Positions 15,757 to 25,345 of a stretch of 36,242 nucleotides of DNA are shown here, piece by piece. The notes below the pieces were generated by a model. That model did no database searches. It was given only the letters and a program-made list of their open reading frames with translations, and was not told the origin of the DNA. Both the position numbers and the translations under genes were made by a program. The DNA is from an uncultured Clostridia bacterium (lineage in GTDB: Bacteria > Bacillota > Clostridia > Christensenellales > UBA1242): the NCBI GenBank assembly GCA_944372325.1, contig CALVYR010000008.1, forward strand, positions 1-36,242, read 5' to 3'. The number at the start of each line of letters is the position of its first letter. The stretch's first letter is position 1.

Positions 15757-18700
15757 CTATACCGCAGATGGAGTTTCTACCTCAACTGGCATTAACGCTC
15801 TGTATTGCTTCAAGCCAGTTCCTGCTGGAATTAGTTTTCCTATAATGACATTTTCCTTTAAACCCATTAAGTGGTCAACTTTACCCTTTAGGGCTGCATC
15901 TGTAAGAACTCTTGACGTCTCTTGGAAAGATGCGGCTGAAAGGAAACTATCTGTTGAAAGTGATGCCTTTGTAATTCCAAGAAGTATTCTCTTGGCAATT
16001 GCTGGAACGCCACCTTCAGCAAGAACTCTCTCGTTTTCAGCTTCGTAGGCAAATACATCTACTATTTCACCAGGAAGAAGATTTGTATCTCCTGCACTTT
16101 CAATTTTAACCTTTCTAAGCATCTGGCTTATTATAATTTCAATGTGTTTATCATTGATTTTAACATCTTGCGCTCTGTAAACTGCAATAACCTCGCTTAA
16201 AAGATAATCTTGTAAGCCCTTTAACCCTCTTGTTCTTAAAAGGTCTGATGGGTTTATTGAACCATCGGTAAGCTGAGTTCCTGGCTCAACTGTATCTCCT
16301 GTTTTAACTTTTAAGAAAGCTGGCTTTCTAACTTCATATTCTACTTCGCCGTCATCTGTTTTAACAGTAATAACAAAGCTCTTTGCCTCTTGTTTAACAG
16401 ATACCTTTCCTGAAACTTCGGAAAGAACTGCCTCACCTTTTGGTCTTCTAGCTTCAAAAATTTCTTCAACACGAGGAAGACCTTTTGTTATATCGGCAGC
16501 AACCATAGCACCACCAGTGTGGAAAGTTCTCATTGTAAGCTGTGTACCAGGTTCACCAATACTTTGAGCTGCTATAATTCCAACAGCTTCGCCAACGGAT
16601 ACAAGGTCTTTGCCTGCCATGTTTCTTCCATAACATTTAGCGCAAACACCATGTTTTGATCGACATGTTAAAAGTGAACGAATTTGTACGCTCTTTATTC
16701 CAGCCTTTGATATTGCTTTTGCCTGCTCTGGGGTAATCATTTCATTAGCTTTAACTATTACTTCACCAGTTTCTGGATTTACAACATCATCAACGGAAAC
16801 TCTACCATTAATTCTTTCTTCAAGTGTTTCTAGCACTACCTTATCTTCTACAAGGTCGCCAACCCAAACACCTTTAACCTTTTCGCCACGAGTCTCAAAA
16901 CAATCTTCTTCATTAACCACAACATCTTGTGAAATATCTACAAGTCTTCTTGTAAGATAACCAGAGTCCGCGGTTTTAATAGCTGTATCGGCTAGACCTT
17001 TACGACCACCACGAGATGAGATGAAATATTCAAGAGGTGTTAGTCCGCCACGGAAACAAGATTTAACAGGAATATCAACCTTTTGACCAGATGCGTTTGA
17101 CATAATTCCACGCATTCCAGATATACCGTTTAATTGCACATTGTTACCACGCGCACCAGAGATAACCATCATCTTAACTGGGTTGTAATCATCTAGATAA
17201 TCTACAACTGCTTGTTGAACTTCTTTTGTAGCATCGTTCCAAATTCCGATGTTAGCTGAGAGCTTTTCATCTAGTGTGATAAGTCCACGACGAAGAAGTT
17301 TTTCATTCTCAAGAACTTTTGCTTCAGCATTCTTTAAAATTTCTGCCTTAGCTGGTGGTTCTTCCATATCATATACATTTATAGTAAGTGAACCAAGTGT
17401 GGAATATTTATATCCCATTTCCTTAATTCTATCCACCATTTTTGAACATTCAGTTGTTCCAAGGTTTTTATATGCTATGCTTGTAAGCTCTTTAAGGTCC
17501 TTCTTCATAACTGGCTTGTTGATTTCAAGTTTAGCCATGTTTTCTGGCTTAGTTCTATCAACTATGCCTAAGTTTTGAGGTATTGCCCAGTTGAAAATTA
17601 CTCTTCCAACAGAGGTTTTAAATTTGTCGGTATATTGAACACCGTCAACTTCTACCGTTCTTCTAAGTGTAATTTCAGCTTGGATATCAAGGTTACCTGT
17701 TTGATAAGCAATAATAGCTTCATCCTCTGAGCCATAAATTCCGCCCTCACCCTTTGCACCTGGACGAGTTAGTGTTAAATAGTAACAACCAACAACCATA
17801 TCCTGTGATGGAGTAATAATAGGCTCGCCATCTGAAAGTTTTAAAATGTTATTTGATGCAAGCATTAAAGTTCTAGCTTCCGTTCTTGCGTCTATGCTTA
17901 GTGGAACATGGATAGGCATTTGGTCACCATCGAAGTCCGCGTTGAAGCCTGAACATACGCAAGGATGAAGTTTAATAGCTCTACCTTCTACAAGCACAGG
18001 TTCGAAAGCTTGAATTGAAAGTCTGTGAAGAGAAGGCGCACGGTTTAACAATACTGGGTGGTCCTTAATAACCTCAGCAAGCACATCCCAAACAACAGGT
18101 TTTTCCTTTTCAATAAGCCTTTTTGCGCTTTTAATATTATGAGATTGATTAAGCTCTACAAGTCTTTTAATAATGAAAGGCTTGAATAGCTCAAGTGCCA
18201 TTTCCTTTGGCACACCGCATTGATACATCTTAAGTTCTGGTCCAACAACAATAACTGAACGGCCCGAGTAGTCTACACGCTTTCCAAGTAAGTTCTGACG
18301 GAAACGACCTTGTTTACCTGTAAGCATAGCTGTTAAAGACTTAAGTTCACGAGATTTTGAACCTTGAATTGCCTTTCCGCGTTTTCCGTTTTCAATAAGT
18401 GCATCAACTGCTTCTTGAAGCATTCTCTTTTCATTTCTTACAATTACTTCAGGAGCTCCAAGTTCCATTAATTTCTTTAAACGATTATTTCTGTTTATAA
18501 CACGGCGATACAAATCGTTAAGGTCGGAGGTTGCATATCTTCCGCCGTCTAATTGCACCATTGGGCGAAGTTCTGGTGGAAGTACTGGAAGTACATCAAG
18601 CACCATCCAAGATGGCTCATTACCGCTAGTTAAGAAAGCTTCAACAATTTCAAGCTTTTTAACAGCTTTTAAACGCTTTTGACCTTTTGCTGTTTTTAAA

Positions 18701-19284
18701 ATTTCTTTAAGCTCTTCGCTTTCTTTCTTTAAATCAACTTCTTTTAAAAGTCTTTTAATAGCTTCTGCACCCATGCCAGCTTCAAAACTATTTGGACCAT
18801 AGGTTTCAAGTGCATCTCTATATTCTTTATCTGAAATAATTTGTTTATAGGTAAATGCTGTGTTTTTAGGATCTAACACGATGTAATTTACATAATAAAC
18901 TACTTGCTCAAGTGACTTTGGTGTTAAGTCTAGCAATGTTCCAATTCTGGATGGAACACTTCTAAAGAACCATATGTGAGTAACAGGAGCAGCAAGTTCA
19001 ATGTGACCCATTCTCTCACGGCGAACTTTAGCTCTTGTAACTTCAACACCGCACTTATCGCATACAACGCCCTTATAGCGGATGCGTTTATATTTTCCGC
19101 AATGACATTCCCAGTCCTTTCTAGGTCCGAAAATTCTTTCGCAGAACAAACCATCTTTTTCAGGTTTTTGCGTTCTATAGTTGATAGTTTCTGGCTTTGT
19201 TACTTCGCCATAAGACCATTCTCTAATCTTTTCAGGTGAAGCAATACCTATTTTCATTGAATCGAAATTATTAAGTTCAAACAT
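15757..19284 (-). CDS. rpoC: DNA-directed RNA polymerase subunit beta'
   Basis: The 1175-residue catalytic subunit has the usual Firmicutes length. Landmarks in order: zinc-binding [20 protein letters not shown] near the N-terminus; RNRRLKKL-type region written [16 protein letters not shown]; the Mg2+-binding loop NADFDGDQM (residues 448-456); ISGARGN; the second zinc site with [13 protein letters not shown]; and the trigger-loop region ending [22 protein letters not shown]. Nothing is missing. AAAGGAG overlaps the rpoB stop and lies 6 nt before the ATG; the gap to rpoB is 11 nt. The two are cotranscribed from the promoter at 23141-23169. Confidence 0.98.
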   Translation of the reverse strand: MFELNNFDSMKIGIASPEKIREWSYGEVTKPETINYRTQKPEKDGLFCERIFGPRKDWECHCGKYKRIRYKGVVCDKCGVEVTRAKVRRERMGHIELAAPVTHIWFFRSVPSRIGTLLDLTPKSLEQVVYYVNYIVLDPKNTAFTYKQIISDKEYRDALETYGPNSFEAGMGAEAIKRLLKEVDLKKESEELKEILKTAKGQKRLKAVKKLEIVEAFLTSGNEPSWMVLDVLPVLPPELRPMVQLDGGRYATSDLNDLYRRVINRNNRLKKLMELGAPEVIVRNEKRMLQEAVDALIENGKRGKAIQGSKSRELKSLTAMLTGKQGRFRQNLLGKRVDYSGRSVIVVGPELKMYQCGVPKEMALELFKPFIIKRLVELNQSHNIKSAKRLIEKEKPVVWDVLAEVIKDHPVLLNRAPSLHRLSIQAFEPVLVEGRAIKLHPCVCSGFNADFDGDQMPIHVPLSIDARTEARTLMLASNNILKLSDGEPIITPSQDMVVGCYYLTLTRPGAKGEGGIYGSEDEAIIAYQTGNLDIQAEITLRRTVEVDGVQYTDKFKTSVGRVIFNWAIPQNLGIVDRTKPENMAKLEINKPVMKKDLKELTSIAYKNLGTTECSKMVDRIKEMGYKYSTLGSLTINVYDMEEPPAKAEILKNAEAKVLENEKLLRRGLITLDEKLSANIGIWNDATKEVQQAVVDYLDDYNPVKMMVISGARGNNVQLNGISGMRGIMSNASGQKVDIPVKSCFRGGLTPLEYFISSRGGRKGLADTAIKTADSGYLTRRLVDISQDVVVNEEDCFETRGEKVKGVWVGDLVEDKVVLETLEERINGRVSVDDVVNPETGEVIVKANEMITPEQAKAISKAGIKSVQIRSLLTCRSKHGVCAKCYGRNMAGKDLVSVGEAVGIIAAQSIGEPGTQLTMRTFHTGGAMVAADITKGLPRVEEIFEARRPKGEAVLSEVSGKVSVKQEAKSFVITVKTDDGEVEYEVRKPAFLKVKTGDTVEPGTQLTDGSINPSDLLRTRGLKGLQDYLLSEVIAVYRAQDVKINDKHIEIIISQMLRKVKIESAGDTNLLPGEIVDVFAYEAENERVLAEGGVPAIAKRILLGITKASLSTDSFLSAASFQETSRVLTDAALKGKVDHLMGLKENVIIGKLIPAGTGLKQYRALMPVEVETPSAV

Positions 19285-19295
19285 TTTCTGCTCCT

Positions 19296-22200
19296 TTATT
19301 CATCAAAATCTGAAAAATCTTCAAATAAGCTATCTGTATCAAATTCTTGTTCCTCAGATTTTTCCTCTACCTTATCTTCTGGTTTTTCCTCATCAAAGTC
19401 TAGAGTTATATCTTTAAGCTCTTCTTCAATATCCTGACTAAGAGTGTTCATATCCTGCTCGTCGTTTGAAAGTTCGGCTATGGATACTTCTTGGTTATTT
19501 TCTGTCATAATCTTTATGTCAAGGCCTAAAGCTTGAAGCTCTTTGATAAGCACTTTAAATGACTCTGGAATGCCAGGTTCTGCAATTGGTTGACCTTTAA
19601 CGATAGATTCAAATGTCTTTGTTCTACCAACAACATCATCGGATTTAACTGTAAGTATTTCTTGAAGAAGGCTAGATGCGCCGTAAGCTTCAAGAGCCCA
19701 TACTTCCATTTCACCGAAACGCTGTCCACCAAACATTGCTTTACCGCCAAGAGGTTGTTGTGTTACTAAGCTATATGGTCCAGTTGAACGAGCGTGCATC
19801 TTGCTATCAACCATGTGGTCAAGCTTTAACATATACTTATAGCCAACAGTTGCTGGGTTATCAAAAGGTTCACCAGTTCTACCATCATAGAGCTGAATTT
19901 TTCCATTTTCTGGGAAATTATTTGCAACGAGGAGTTGTTTGATGCTATCTGCATCAGCGCCATCAAATACAGGAGTTGCTATCTTCCAGCCTAGGCTTTG
20001 AGCAACCAAACCTAAGTGAACTTCAAGCACCTGGCCAACATTCATACGAGATGGAATACCAAGTGGGTTCAATACTAAGTCTAGTGGTCTACCATCTGCC
20101 ATATATGGCATATCTGCTTCTGGAAGCACTCTGGATACAACACCTTTGTTACCATGGCGTCCTGCCATTTTATCGCCGACAGAAAGTTTTCTTCTTTGAG
20201 CAACATAAACCTTTACCATCATGTTTACGCCAGGCTCAAGTTCATCTTTATTCTTTCTGCTAAACACTTGAACATCTACTACAACACCGCCACGACCATG
20301 TTGAACACGGAGTGAGGTATCACGAACTTCCCTTGCCTTTTCACCAAAGATAGCTCTTAAAAGTCTTTCTTCTGGTGTAAGTTCAGTTTCCCCTTTTGGT
20401 GTAACTTTACCAACTAAGATATCTCCTGCCCTAACTTCTGCACCAATTCTTACAATACCATTTTCATCTAGGTTTTTAAGAGCATCTTCACCAAGGTTCG
20501 GGATATCTCTTGTTATTTCCTCATCGCCAAGCTTTGTTGTTCTACATTTTATATCTTCAACCTTTAATGTGATTGAAGTGTAAACATCTTCTTTAACTAT
20601 TCTTTCACTAATTAAAATAGCGTCTTCATAGTTATATCCTTCCCAGTTCATATAGCCAACAAGCACATTTTTACCAAGTGCAAGTTCGCCGTTATTAGTT
20701 GAGAAGCCGTCTGCAAGCACATCGCCTGCTTTGACCTTATCACCATGTTTTACAATAGGCTTTTGGTTTACACAGGTATCTGCATTTGTCTTTTCAAATT
20801 TTGTTAAATAGTAGGTTTGTTCTTCGTGGTCGTTTCTAACTTTAATATAGTCTGCGCTAACATAAGATACTTCACCGTCAATTTTTGAAAGTATCATAGC
20901 ACCGCAATCGTGAGCAACCTTATACTCCATACCAGTTCCAACAATAGGAGCTTCTGGTTGAAGCAGAGGCACAGCCTGACGCTGCATGTTTGCGCCCATA
21001 AGTGCACGGGCGGAGTCGTCGTTATTTAAGAATGGAATAAGTGATGTAGCAGCGGAAATAAATTGTTTTGCAGATACATCCACTAAATCTATCTGGCTAG
21101 CTGGCACTTCAACAATACTATTTTTATAACGGCAAATAACACGAGGGTTTACAAACTTGCCATCTTCTGTAAGAGGTTCAGTAGCTTGAGCTATGTGGAA
21201 AGTATCTTCAACATCTGCCATGTAATATTCATAATCTTTACTAACAACGCCTGTGGCTTTATCTACCTTTCTGTAAGGTGTTTCAAGGAAGCCATATTCG
21301 TTTATTCTTGTATAACTTGTAAGTGTGCTTATAAGACCAATGCTCTGACCTTCTGGAGTTTCAATAGCACAAATTCTACCATAGTGAGTGTAGTGAACGT
21401 CACGCACTTCAGCACTTGCTCTTTCCTTCTTCACACCACCAGGACCTACAGCGGAAATTTTTCTCTTTTGCGTGAGGCCTGAAAGCGCATTGATTTGGTC
21501 CATAAGCTGGCTAAGCTGTGATGCTGCAACAAAATCTTTTAAAGCTTTGTTTACAGGTCTTGGGTTTACAATCTGAGAAGGTGTGACTTCGGAAAGTTCC
21601 TTTCCTTGAAGTGTTTCCTTAATAGCAGCTGAAAGCTTGTTGATACCAGAACGGAACGCATTTCCTAAAAGCTCACCAACGCTTGCAATACGCCTATTAG
21701 AAAGGTGGTCGATGTTATCAATTTCACCAATGCCCTCTAAAAGGTCTAAGTAATATGAAAGACTTGCTAAAATATCATCCATTGTAAGAGTTGTGATGAT
21801 AAGTTCTTTTGCATGCTCTTTAATAGCCTGCATTCTCTTTTCTTTTGTTTTGTTATCTTTTAAAATCTGTGCAAGAACTGGATAATAAACTTCTTCTGTA
21901 ATTCCAAGTTCCTTTTCGTCACATGGGAATACTGCAGAGAGTTGAACGCGGTTGTTACCTCTCATTAAATGCTTTCTTCCATGAACATTAACCCAAACTT
22001 CGTTTATGCCAGCATTTTGCATTCTTCTTGCAACTTCGTAAGTAAACTTTTCACCAGCTTTAACAACTATTTCATCATCAATTGCAATATCCTCTGCGCT
22101 CTCTTGCCCAGTAATTCTTGTAGCAATTGAAAGTTTTTTATTAAACTTATATCTTCCCACACGATTAGTGTTGTAATACTGGTCACTAAAGAAAGATTGG

Positions 22201-22970
22201 TTGATATAATTTCTTGTAGACTCAGCAGATGGAACCTCTGTAGGACGGGTTTTTCTAGCAAGCTCAATTAATGCCTCTTCCTGAGTAGTTTGAGGTTCTT
22301 TTTCAAGCACAGCCTTTAAGTATTCATTATCACCAAAGAGTTTTAAAATTTCTTCATTTGTGAAGCCAAAGCACTTTAAGAATAAGCCGATTGTAATTTT
22401 ACTGCTTCTATCAAGCACAAGCTTAATTATTTCATTAGCGCCCTGCTCAAACTCAAGCCACATACCTCTTGTTGGAATAATTTGACCGCGAAGAGTAGCA
22501 TTGTCATCGTGCTCACGAGTGAAATACACGCTTGGGCTTCTAATAATTTGGCTAACCACAACTCTTTCAATGCCGTTAAAGATGAAGGAGCCTTCATCTG
22601 TCATGCATGGAATATCGCCAAGGAACACTTCTTGGTCTATAGCCTCACCGCTATCTTCCACCACGAACCTTGCTTGAGCTTTTAAAGGTATGGTATAAGA
22701 AACCCCGCGTTGTTTACATTCCTTAATAGAATATTTAGGTTTTCCGCTAAGGTCTACACTTAAAAAGTAAAGCTTGGCTTTACCGCTATAATCTGAAATA
22801 GGAGAAAATTCATCTAAAATCTCCTTTATACCTTTCTCTAAAAATTCCTTGTATGCCTTCTTTTGCACATCTAAAAGGTCTGGCATATCAAAATTTTCAT
22901 CAAGTTTGGAAAAGCTGTATCTTTCTGTTTTTCCGTAGTTCACTTTTTTTAGTTTAGGCATCTCTTGCAT
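19296..22970 (-). CDS. rpoB: DNA-directed RNA polymerase subunit beta
   Basis: The 1224 residues cover the whole subunit, from [19 protein letters not shown] near the N-terminus to [18 protein letters not shown] near the C-terminus. An extra acidic tail of about 45 residues ([20 protein letters not shown]..., ending FSDFDE) follows, as in some Firmicutes. The rifampicin pocket is unusual: [20 protein letters not shown] has Leu for E. coli F514, Ile for N518, Ala for P520, Gly for E523 and Gln501 at the position of E. coli H526, while S531 is kept. ATG 22970 follows AGGAG at good spacing. Ribosomal protein genes rplJ/rplL, the usual upstream neighbours, are absent; a secreted-protein gene lies upstream instead. 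Confidence 0.98.
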   Translation of the reverse strand: MQEMPKLKKVNYGKTERYSFSKLDENFDMPDLLDVQKKAYKEFLEKGIKEILDEFSPISDYSGKAKLYFLSVDLSGKPKYSIKECKQRGVSYTIPLKAQARFVVEDSGEAIDQEVFLGDIPCMTDEGSFIFNGIERVVVSQIIRSPSVYFTREHDDNATLRGQIIPTRGMWLEFEQGANEIIKLVLDRSSKITIGLFLKCFGFTNEEILKLFGDNEYLKAVLEKEPQTTQEEALIELARKTRPTEVPSAESTRNYINQSFFSDQYYNTNRVGRYKFNKKLSIATRITGQESAEDIAIDDEIVVKAGEKFTYEVARRMQNAGINEVWVNVHGRKHLMRGNNRVQLSAVFPCDEKELGITEEVYYPVLAQILKDNKTKEKRMQAIKEHAKELIITTLTMDDILASLSYYLDLLEGIGEIDNIDHLSNRRIASVGELLGNAFRSGINKLSAAIKETLQGKELSEVTPSQIVNPRPVNKALKDFVAASQLSQLMDQINALSGLTQKRKISAVGPGGVKKERASAEVRDVHYTHYGRICAIETPEGQSIGLISTLTSYTRINEYGFLETPYRKVDKATGVVSKDYEYYMADVEDTFHIAQATEPLTEDGKFVNPRVICRYKNSIVEVPASQIDLVDVSAKQFISAATSLIPFLNNDDSARALMGANMQRQAVPLLQPEAPIVGTGMEYKVAHDCGAMILSKIDGEVSYVSADYIKVRNDHEEQTYYLTKFEKTNADTCVNQKPIVKHGDKVKAGDVLADGFSTNNGELALGKNVLVGYMNWEGYNYEDAILISERIVKEDVYTSITLKVEDIKCRTTKLGDEEITRDIPNLGEDALKNLDENGIVRIGAEVRAGDILVGKVTPKGETELTPEERLLRAIFGEKAREVRDTSLRVQHGRGGVVVDVQVFSRKNKDELEPGVNMMVKVYVAQRRKLSVGDKMAGRHGNKGVVSRVLPEADMPYMADGRPLDLVLNPLGIPSRMNVGQVLEVHLGLVAQSLGWKIATPVFDGADADSIKQLLVANNFPENGKIQLYDGRTGEPFDNPATVGYKYMLKLDHMVDSKMHARSTGPYSLVTQQPLGGKAMFGGQRFGEMEVWALEAYGASSLLQEILTVKSDDVVGRTKTFESIVKGQPIAEPGIPESFKVLIKELQALGLDIKIMTENNQEVSIAELSNDEQDMNTLSQDIEEELKDITLDFDEEKPEDKVEEKSEEQEFDTDSLFEDFSDFDE

Positions 22971-23140
22971 AAATTTCTCCTATCAAAAAACAAAAATTTG
23001 GTTAAGTAAACGGCATAGAGCATTATAAACATCTCTAAAAAACGAAAAATAGCAAGCATATAGCTAAAATTATGCTTGGCTAAAATTATTCAGTTTAAAG
23101 AGAATTGCAGACTTTCACTATTCGTATACTAATCTAAACG
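22971..23140 (-). promoter_or_regulatory. rpoBC 5' leader with a candidate hairpin
   Basis: The predicted leader from the promoter to rpoB is about 160 nt and contains no gene. On the minus strand a hairpin AGCCAAGCAT / ATGCTTGCT (23081-23051, one bulged C, 12-nt loop) is followed by ATTTTTCGTTTTTT, a weak terminator or attenuator shape. An 11-nt direct repeat of ATAATTTTAGC overlaps it. Regulation of rpoBC by attenuation is known elsewhere; here it is inference. Confidence 0.4.
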
Positions 23141-23169
23141 ATTTTAGCACTTAAAACAAGCCATGTCAA
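23141..23169 (-). promoter_or_regulatory. rpoBC promoter
   Basis: On the minus strand TTGACA (23169-23164), exactly 17 bp, TAAAAT (23146-23141) with an extended TGC. This is the strongest-looking housekeeping promoter in the window. Confidence 0.8.
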
Positions 23170-23222
23170 CACTTTTTCATAAAATTTTTGACAAATTATA
23201 TAAATTTTAAACATAAAATAAA

Positions 23223-23255
23223 AAAGATTGATAGCATATGTATCAATCTTTGTTT
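23223..23255 (-). terminator. Terminator of the secreted-protein gene
   Basis: Stem AAAGATTGATA / TATCAATCTTT with a 7-nt loop lies between the secreted-protein gene and the rpoB promoter. T runs flank both sides, so it is usable in either direction; on the minus strand it reads into TTTTTTATTTT. Confidence 0.75.
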
Positions 23256-23289
23256 TTATATATTATCACTCAAAGTATTAGTATAGTAT

Positions 23290-23340
23290 TTCTATAAATG
23301 AATCTTCATATTTAAAATTACATAAGCAGTTACATAACTA
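23290..23340 (-). repeat. Decayed duplicate of the secreted protein's C-terminal coding end
   Basis: The stretch from the stop codon of the secreted-protein gene downstream repeats the gene's own 3' end (23365-23420). Shared blocks include TAAAATTA-n-ATAAGCAGT and TTCTATAA-n-TGA-n-TCTTC (plus strand), with a 4-nt gap between blocks. In frame it would read T-A-Y-V-I-L-N before a frameshift, against T-A-Y-I-I-L-D in the gene. It is a non-coding relic. Confidence 0.7.
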
Positions 23341-24285
23341 TGCTATCCATCCTCCAGAGGTACATTCTATAACTGAGTCTTCTTGGATATCTAAAATTAT
23401 ATAAGCAGTACCAGAATTAGGATCTCCACCTTCAAGAGTTATACTATCTATTGTTACCCCATTAACTTTTATACTATAAGTTGATTCTCCTCTATCTTGA
23501 GGAGGGTTTACCACAATTATAGAGTTCAAAATATCCCAATTATCAGGTTCTATATAAGAAGAGCCAAAAAAAACCGCTATTTTACCAGAATATTGAAAAG
23601 TTTCACCTTGAGAAATAGCAATTTCATCGCTTGATTCAAGCCAGTAATACTGCCAAGATGGGACAGTTACATCATATAGTTGTTGCTGAACATAGCGCTC
23701 TGCTTGAACTGTAAATCCAACAGCGCCAGTAACACTGCTAGCTACATTATCTAGTGTTAGGGTATAAGAAAAGTTTTGGCTCGCGTTTGGCTGTATGGTT
23801 AAGGTTTGAGCTCCACTTACATTCGCCGTTGTTACTTCTTCTAATGTACTCGCCACATTGGGTGTTATGTTTACGCTTACTGCGTATTCTGAATAGTTTG
23901 TAAAGGTAAAGGCGTACTCTACTACATTTTCACTTTCTGTAAAAACTATTGTTCCAATAGTCCATTCCGGCATATCTTCAAAGGAAGAACTTCCTAGTGG
24001 TGTTCCGTCTGTGTCCTCTACATAGGAATAATCTAGATAGCTATAACTATAGCCCATGCTCTGTTCTTCCTCAGGGCGCTCTGTTTCTGCTAGGTTTGTT
24101 CTTGAACTTGATGTTCCCCTCTTTACCTGCCCCTCTGCCTTCAAGTATAAACCCGTTGCCTCAAAACTTACTGTACTGCTTACATTTAAACTTACACTAG
24201 TTGCAGATAATACTCCACCTGTTAGCATTGCCATACTTAAGGCCAATGCTGAAAAACTAGCTATAATTCTTGTTTTCTTTTTCAT
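23338..24285 (-). CDS. Secreted beta-rich protein behind a poly-G promoter
   Basis: The 315-residue protein has an N-terminal signal peptide: basic MKKKTR, a hydrophobic core (about 8-23) and a likely cut after VLSA (about residue 28). The remainder is rich in Ser, Thr, Val, Tyr and acidic residues with alternating strands. The first half (SVSLNVSSTVSFEATGLYLKAEG, later FTNYSEYAVSVNITPNV and NASQNFSYTLTLDNV) resembles the beta-sandwich of TasA/camelysin-like matrix proteins, but I see no firm family motif. The C-terminal third looks like a separate beta domain. No LPXTG motif or anchor helix is visible. AGAGGAAGAGAT precedes the ATG. Expression should depend on the poly-G promoter at 24375-24401. 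A degenerate copy of its 3' end lies just downstream, a sign of past recombination. Confidence 0.7.
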   Translation of the reverse strand: MKKKTRIIASFSALALSMAMLTGGVLSATSVSLNVSSTVSFEATGLYLKAEGQVKRGTSSSRTNLAETERPEEEQSMGYSYSYLDYSYVEDTDGTPLGSSSFEDMPEWTIGTIVFTESENVVEYAFTFTNYSEYAVSVNITPNVASTLEEVTTANVSGAQTLTIQPNASQNFSYTLTLDNVASSVTGAVGFTVQAERYVQQQLYDVTVPSWQYYWLESSDEIAISQGETFQYSGKIAVFFGSSYIEPDNWDILNSIIVVNPPQDRGESTYSIKVNGVTIDSITLEGGDPNSGTAYIILDIQEDSVIECTSGGWIA

Positions 24286-24339
24286 ATCTCTTCCTCTCTT
24301 CTAAATTTTACATTGTTTTTAAAGCTTATTTGTCCTAAA

Positions 24340-24380
24340 TAGAATAAGGTATCCAAATTAATTTTGGATACCTTATTCTA
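24340..24380. repeat. 41-bp palindrome overlapping the -10 box (copy 2)
   Basis: The arms are 18 bp and perfect, around a 5-nt centre; each starts TAGAATAAGGTATCC. Against copy 1 (10794-10833) three arm positions differ, and each is matched by the complementary change in the other arm. Confidence 0.85.
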
Positions 24381-24401
24381 CCCCCCCCGCATTTTTGTCA
24401 A
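24375..24401 (-). promoter_or_regulatory. Poly-G-spacer promoter, copy 2 (candidate phase-variable)
   Basis: On the minus strand TTGACA (24401-24396), 15-bp spacer AAAATGC plus eight G, TAGAAT (24380-24375). Downstream come the palindrome, a 5' leader and the secreted-protein gene. Flank TTCGCTTGACA is shared with copy 1. Confidence 0.75.
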
Positions 24402-24461
24402 GCGAAATTATCTTCTTTTTTATTTAATTTAAAATAATAGATTTTTGGTTCTATTTAAACA

Positions 24462-24486
24462 TAAAAAAACTGCACTAAAAGTGCAG
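24462..24486 (-). terminator. Terminator of the pgk-tpiA operon
   Basis: On the minus strand stem CTGCACT / AGTGCAG with loop TTT is followed by seven Ts. Confidence 0.85.
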
Positions 24487-24488
24487 AT

Positions 24489-24571
24489 ACGCATTTGAGC
24501 GCGGGCTTTAAAGCCCGCATTAAAGGCGCAAGCGCCCTTTAAGCTTGCCTTTAGGCAAGGCTCAAATGCGT
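24489..24571 (-). repeat. Cloverleaf-like nested palindrome in the tpiA 3' UTR
   Basis: A perfect 12-bp outer stem (ACGCATTTGAGC with GCTCAAATGCGT, 24489-24500 and 24560-24571) encloses three adjacent hairpins: a perfect 18-nt palindrome built on GCGGGCTTT (24501-24518), AAAGGCGC/GCGCCCTTT with one bulge (24522-24540), and GCTTGCC/GGCAAGGC with one bulge (24543-24561, sharing its end with the outer stem). It starts directly after the tpiA stop codon and ends 2 nt before the terminator. It is much more GC-rich than its surroundings. It is not a tRNA. Confidence 0.8.
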
Positions 24572-25345
24572 TTATTTCTTCTTATTGGACTTTCCAGAAT
24601 ATATTTGAATAAGTTCACTAAATGCTTTTGCATCTAAGCTTACTCCGCCAACTAAAAAACCATTTAAATTTTTTATATTAATAAAATTTTTAGCGTTATC
24701 TGGTTTAACACTTCCGCCATAGAGGACAATTATATTTTTAGACGCCTTATCCGTGTATAACCTTGCTATTTCCTCTCTTATAAAAGAAACCGCCTCTTCT
24801 ATCTGTTTACTTGTGGCTGTTTGACCTGTTCCAATTGCCCAAACAGGTTCATAGGCCACTATAATGTTTTCAAGCTCATTTTCATAAAGCCCAGAAAGAC
24901 ACTCATCAAGTTGCTTGCAGATTACATTCTGTGTTAAACCCTGAGTGCGCTCACGCTTGCTTTCACCAATACACAAAATAGAAGTTATATTATATCTTAG
25001 ATTTTGTTTTATCTTATTATTAATCTGGCTGTTATGCTCAGAAAATAATTTTCTTCTTTCGCTATGCCCTACAAGGGTAAGTTTACAGCCAATATCGGCA
25101 AGCATTTCAGAACTCACTTCACCTGTATAAGCTCCGCGCTCAAACTCACTTACATTTTGAGCTCCAAACATAACATTGGTATCCTTAAGCGCACGCTTGC
25201 ATATAGCTAAACTTGTATATGGCACGCAAATACCAACTCTGCAATTTATGTGTTCCACTTCAGGCACAAACGCATTTAAAAATTTTCTAGTCTGCGTGGC
25301 CGTCATATTCATTTTTTGGTTGCCGATTACCACTTTATTTAACAT
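24572..25345 (-). CDS. tpiA: Triosephosphate isomerase
   Basis: The enzyme interconverts dihydroxyacetone phosphate and glyceraldehyde 3-phosphate in glycolysis. From ATG 25345 there are 257 residues: VVIGNQKMN at the N-terminus (catalytic Lys region; the usual N-W-K is N-Q-K here), VGHSERR with the catalytic His, AYEPVWAIGTG with the catalytic Glu, and YGGSVKPDNA with the phosphate-binding loop. ATG 25345 is chosen over a TTG six bases upstream because GAGGTGA lies 7 nt before it. It overlaps the pgk stop by 11 nt, so the two are translationally coupled. A structured 3' UTR and terminator follow. Confidence 0.95.
   Translation of the reverse strand: MLNKVVIGNQKMNMTATQTRKFLNAFVPEVEHINCRVGICVPYTSLAICKRALKDTNVMFGAQNVSEFERGAYTGEVSSEMLADIGCKLTLVGHSERRKLFSEHNSQINNKIKQNLRYNITSILCIGESKRERTQGLTQNVICKQLDECLSGLYENELENIIVAYEPVWAIGTGQTATSKQIEEAVSFIREEIARLYTDKASKNIIVLYGGSVKPDNAKNFINIKNLNGFLVGGVSLDAKAFSELIQIYSGKSNKKK

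Noticed and set aside
19526..21482. Open frames on either strand inside rpoB (for example 19676-19942, 19976-20263 and 21186-21482 on the plus strand)
   Set aside because: They are shadows of a highly conserved gene and lack ribosome binding sites or recognisable products.
24489..24571. tRNA gene (cloverleaf shape)
   Set aside because: The outer stem is 12 bp, there is no anticodon loop, TTCRA arm or CCA, and arm lengths do not fit a tRNA.
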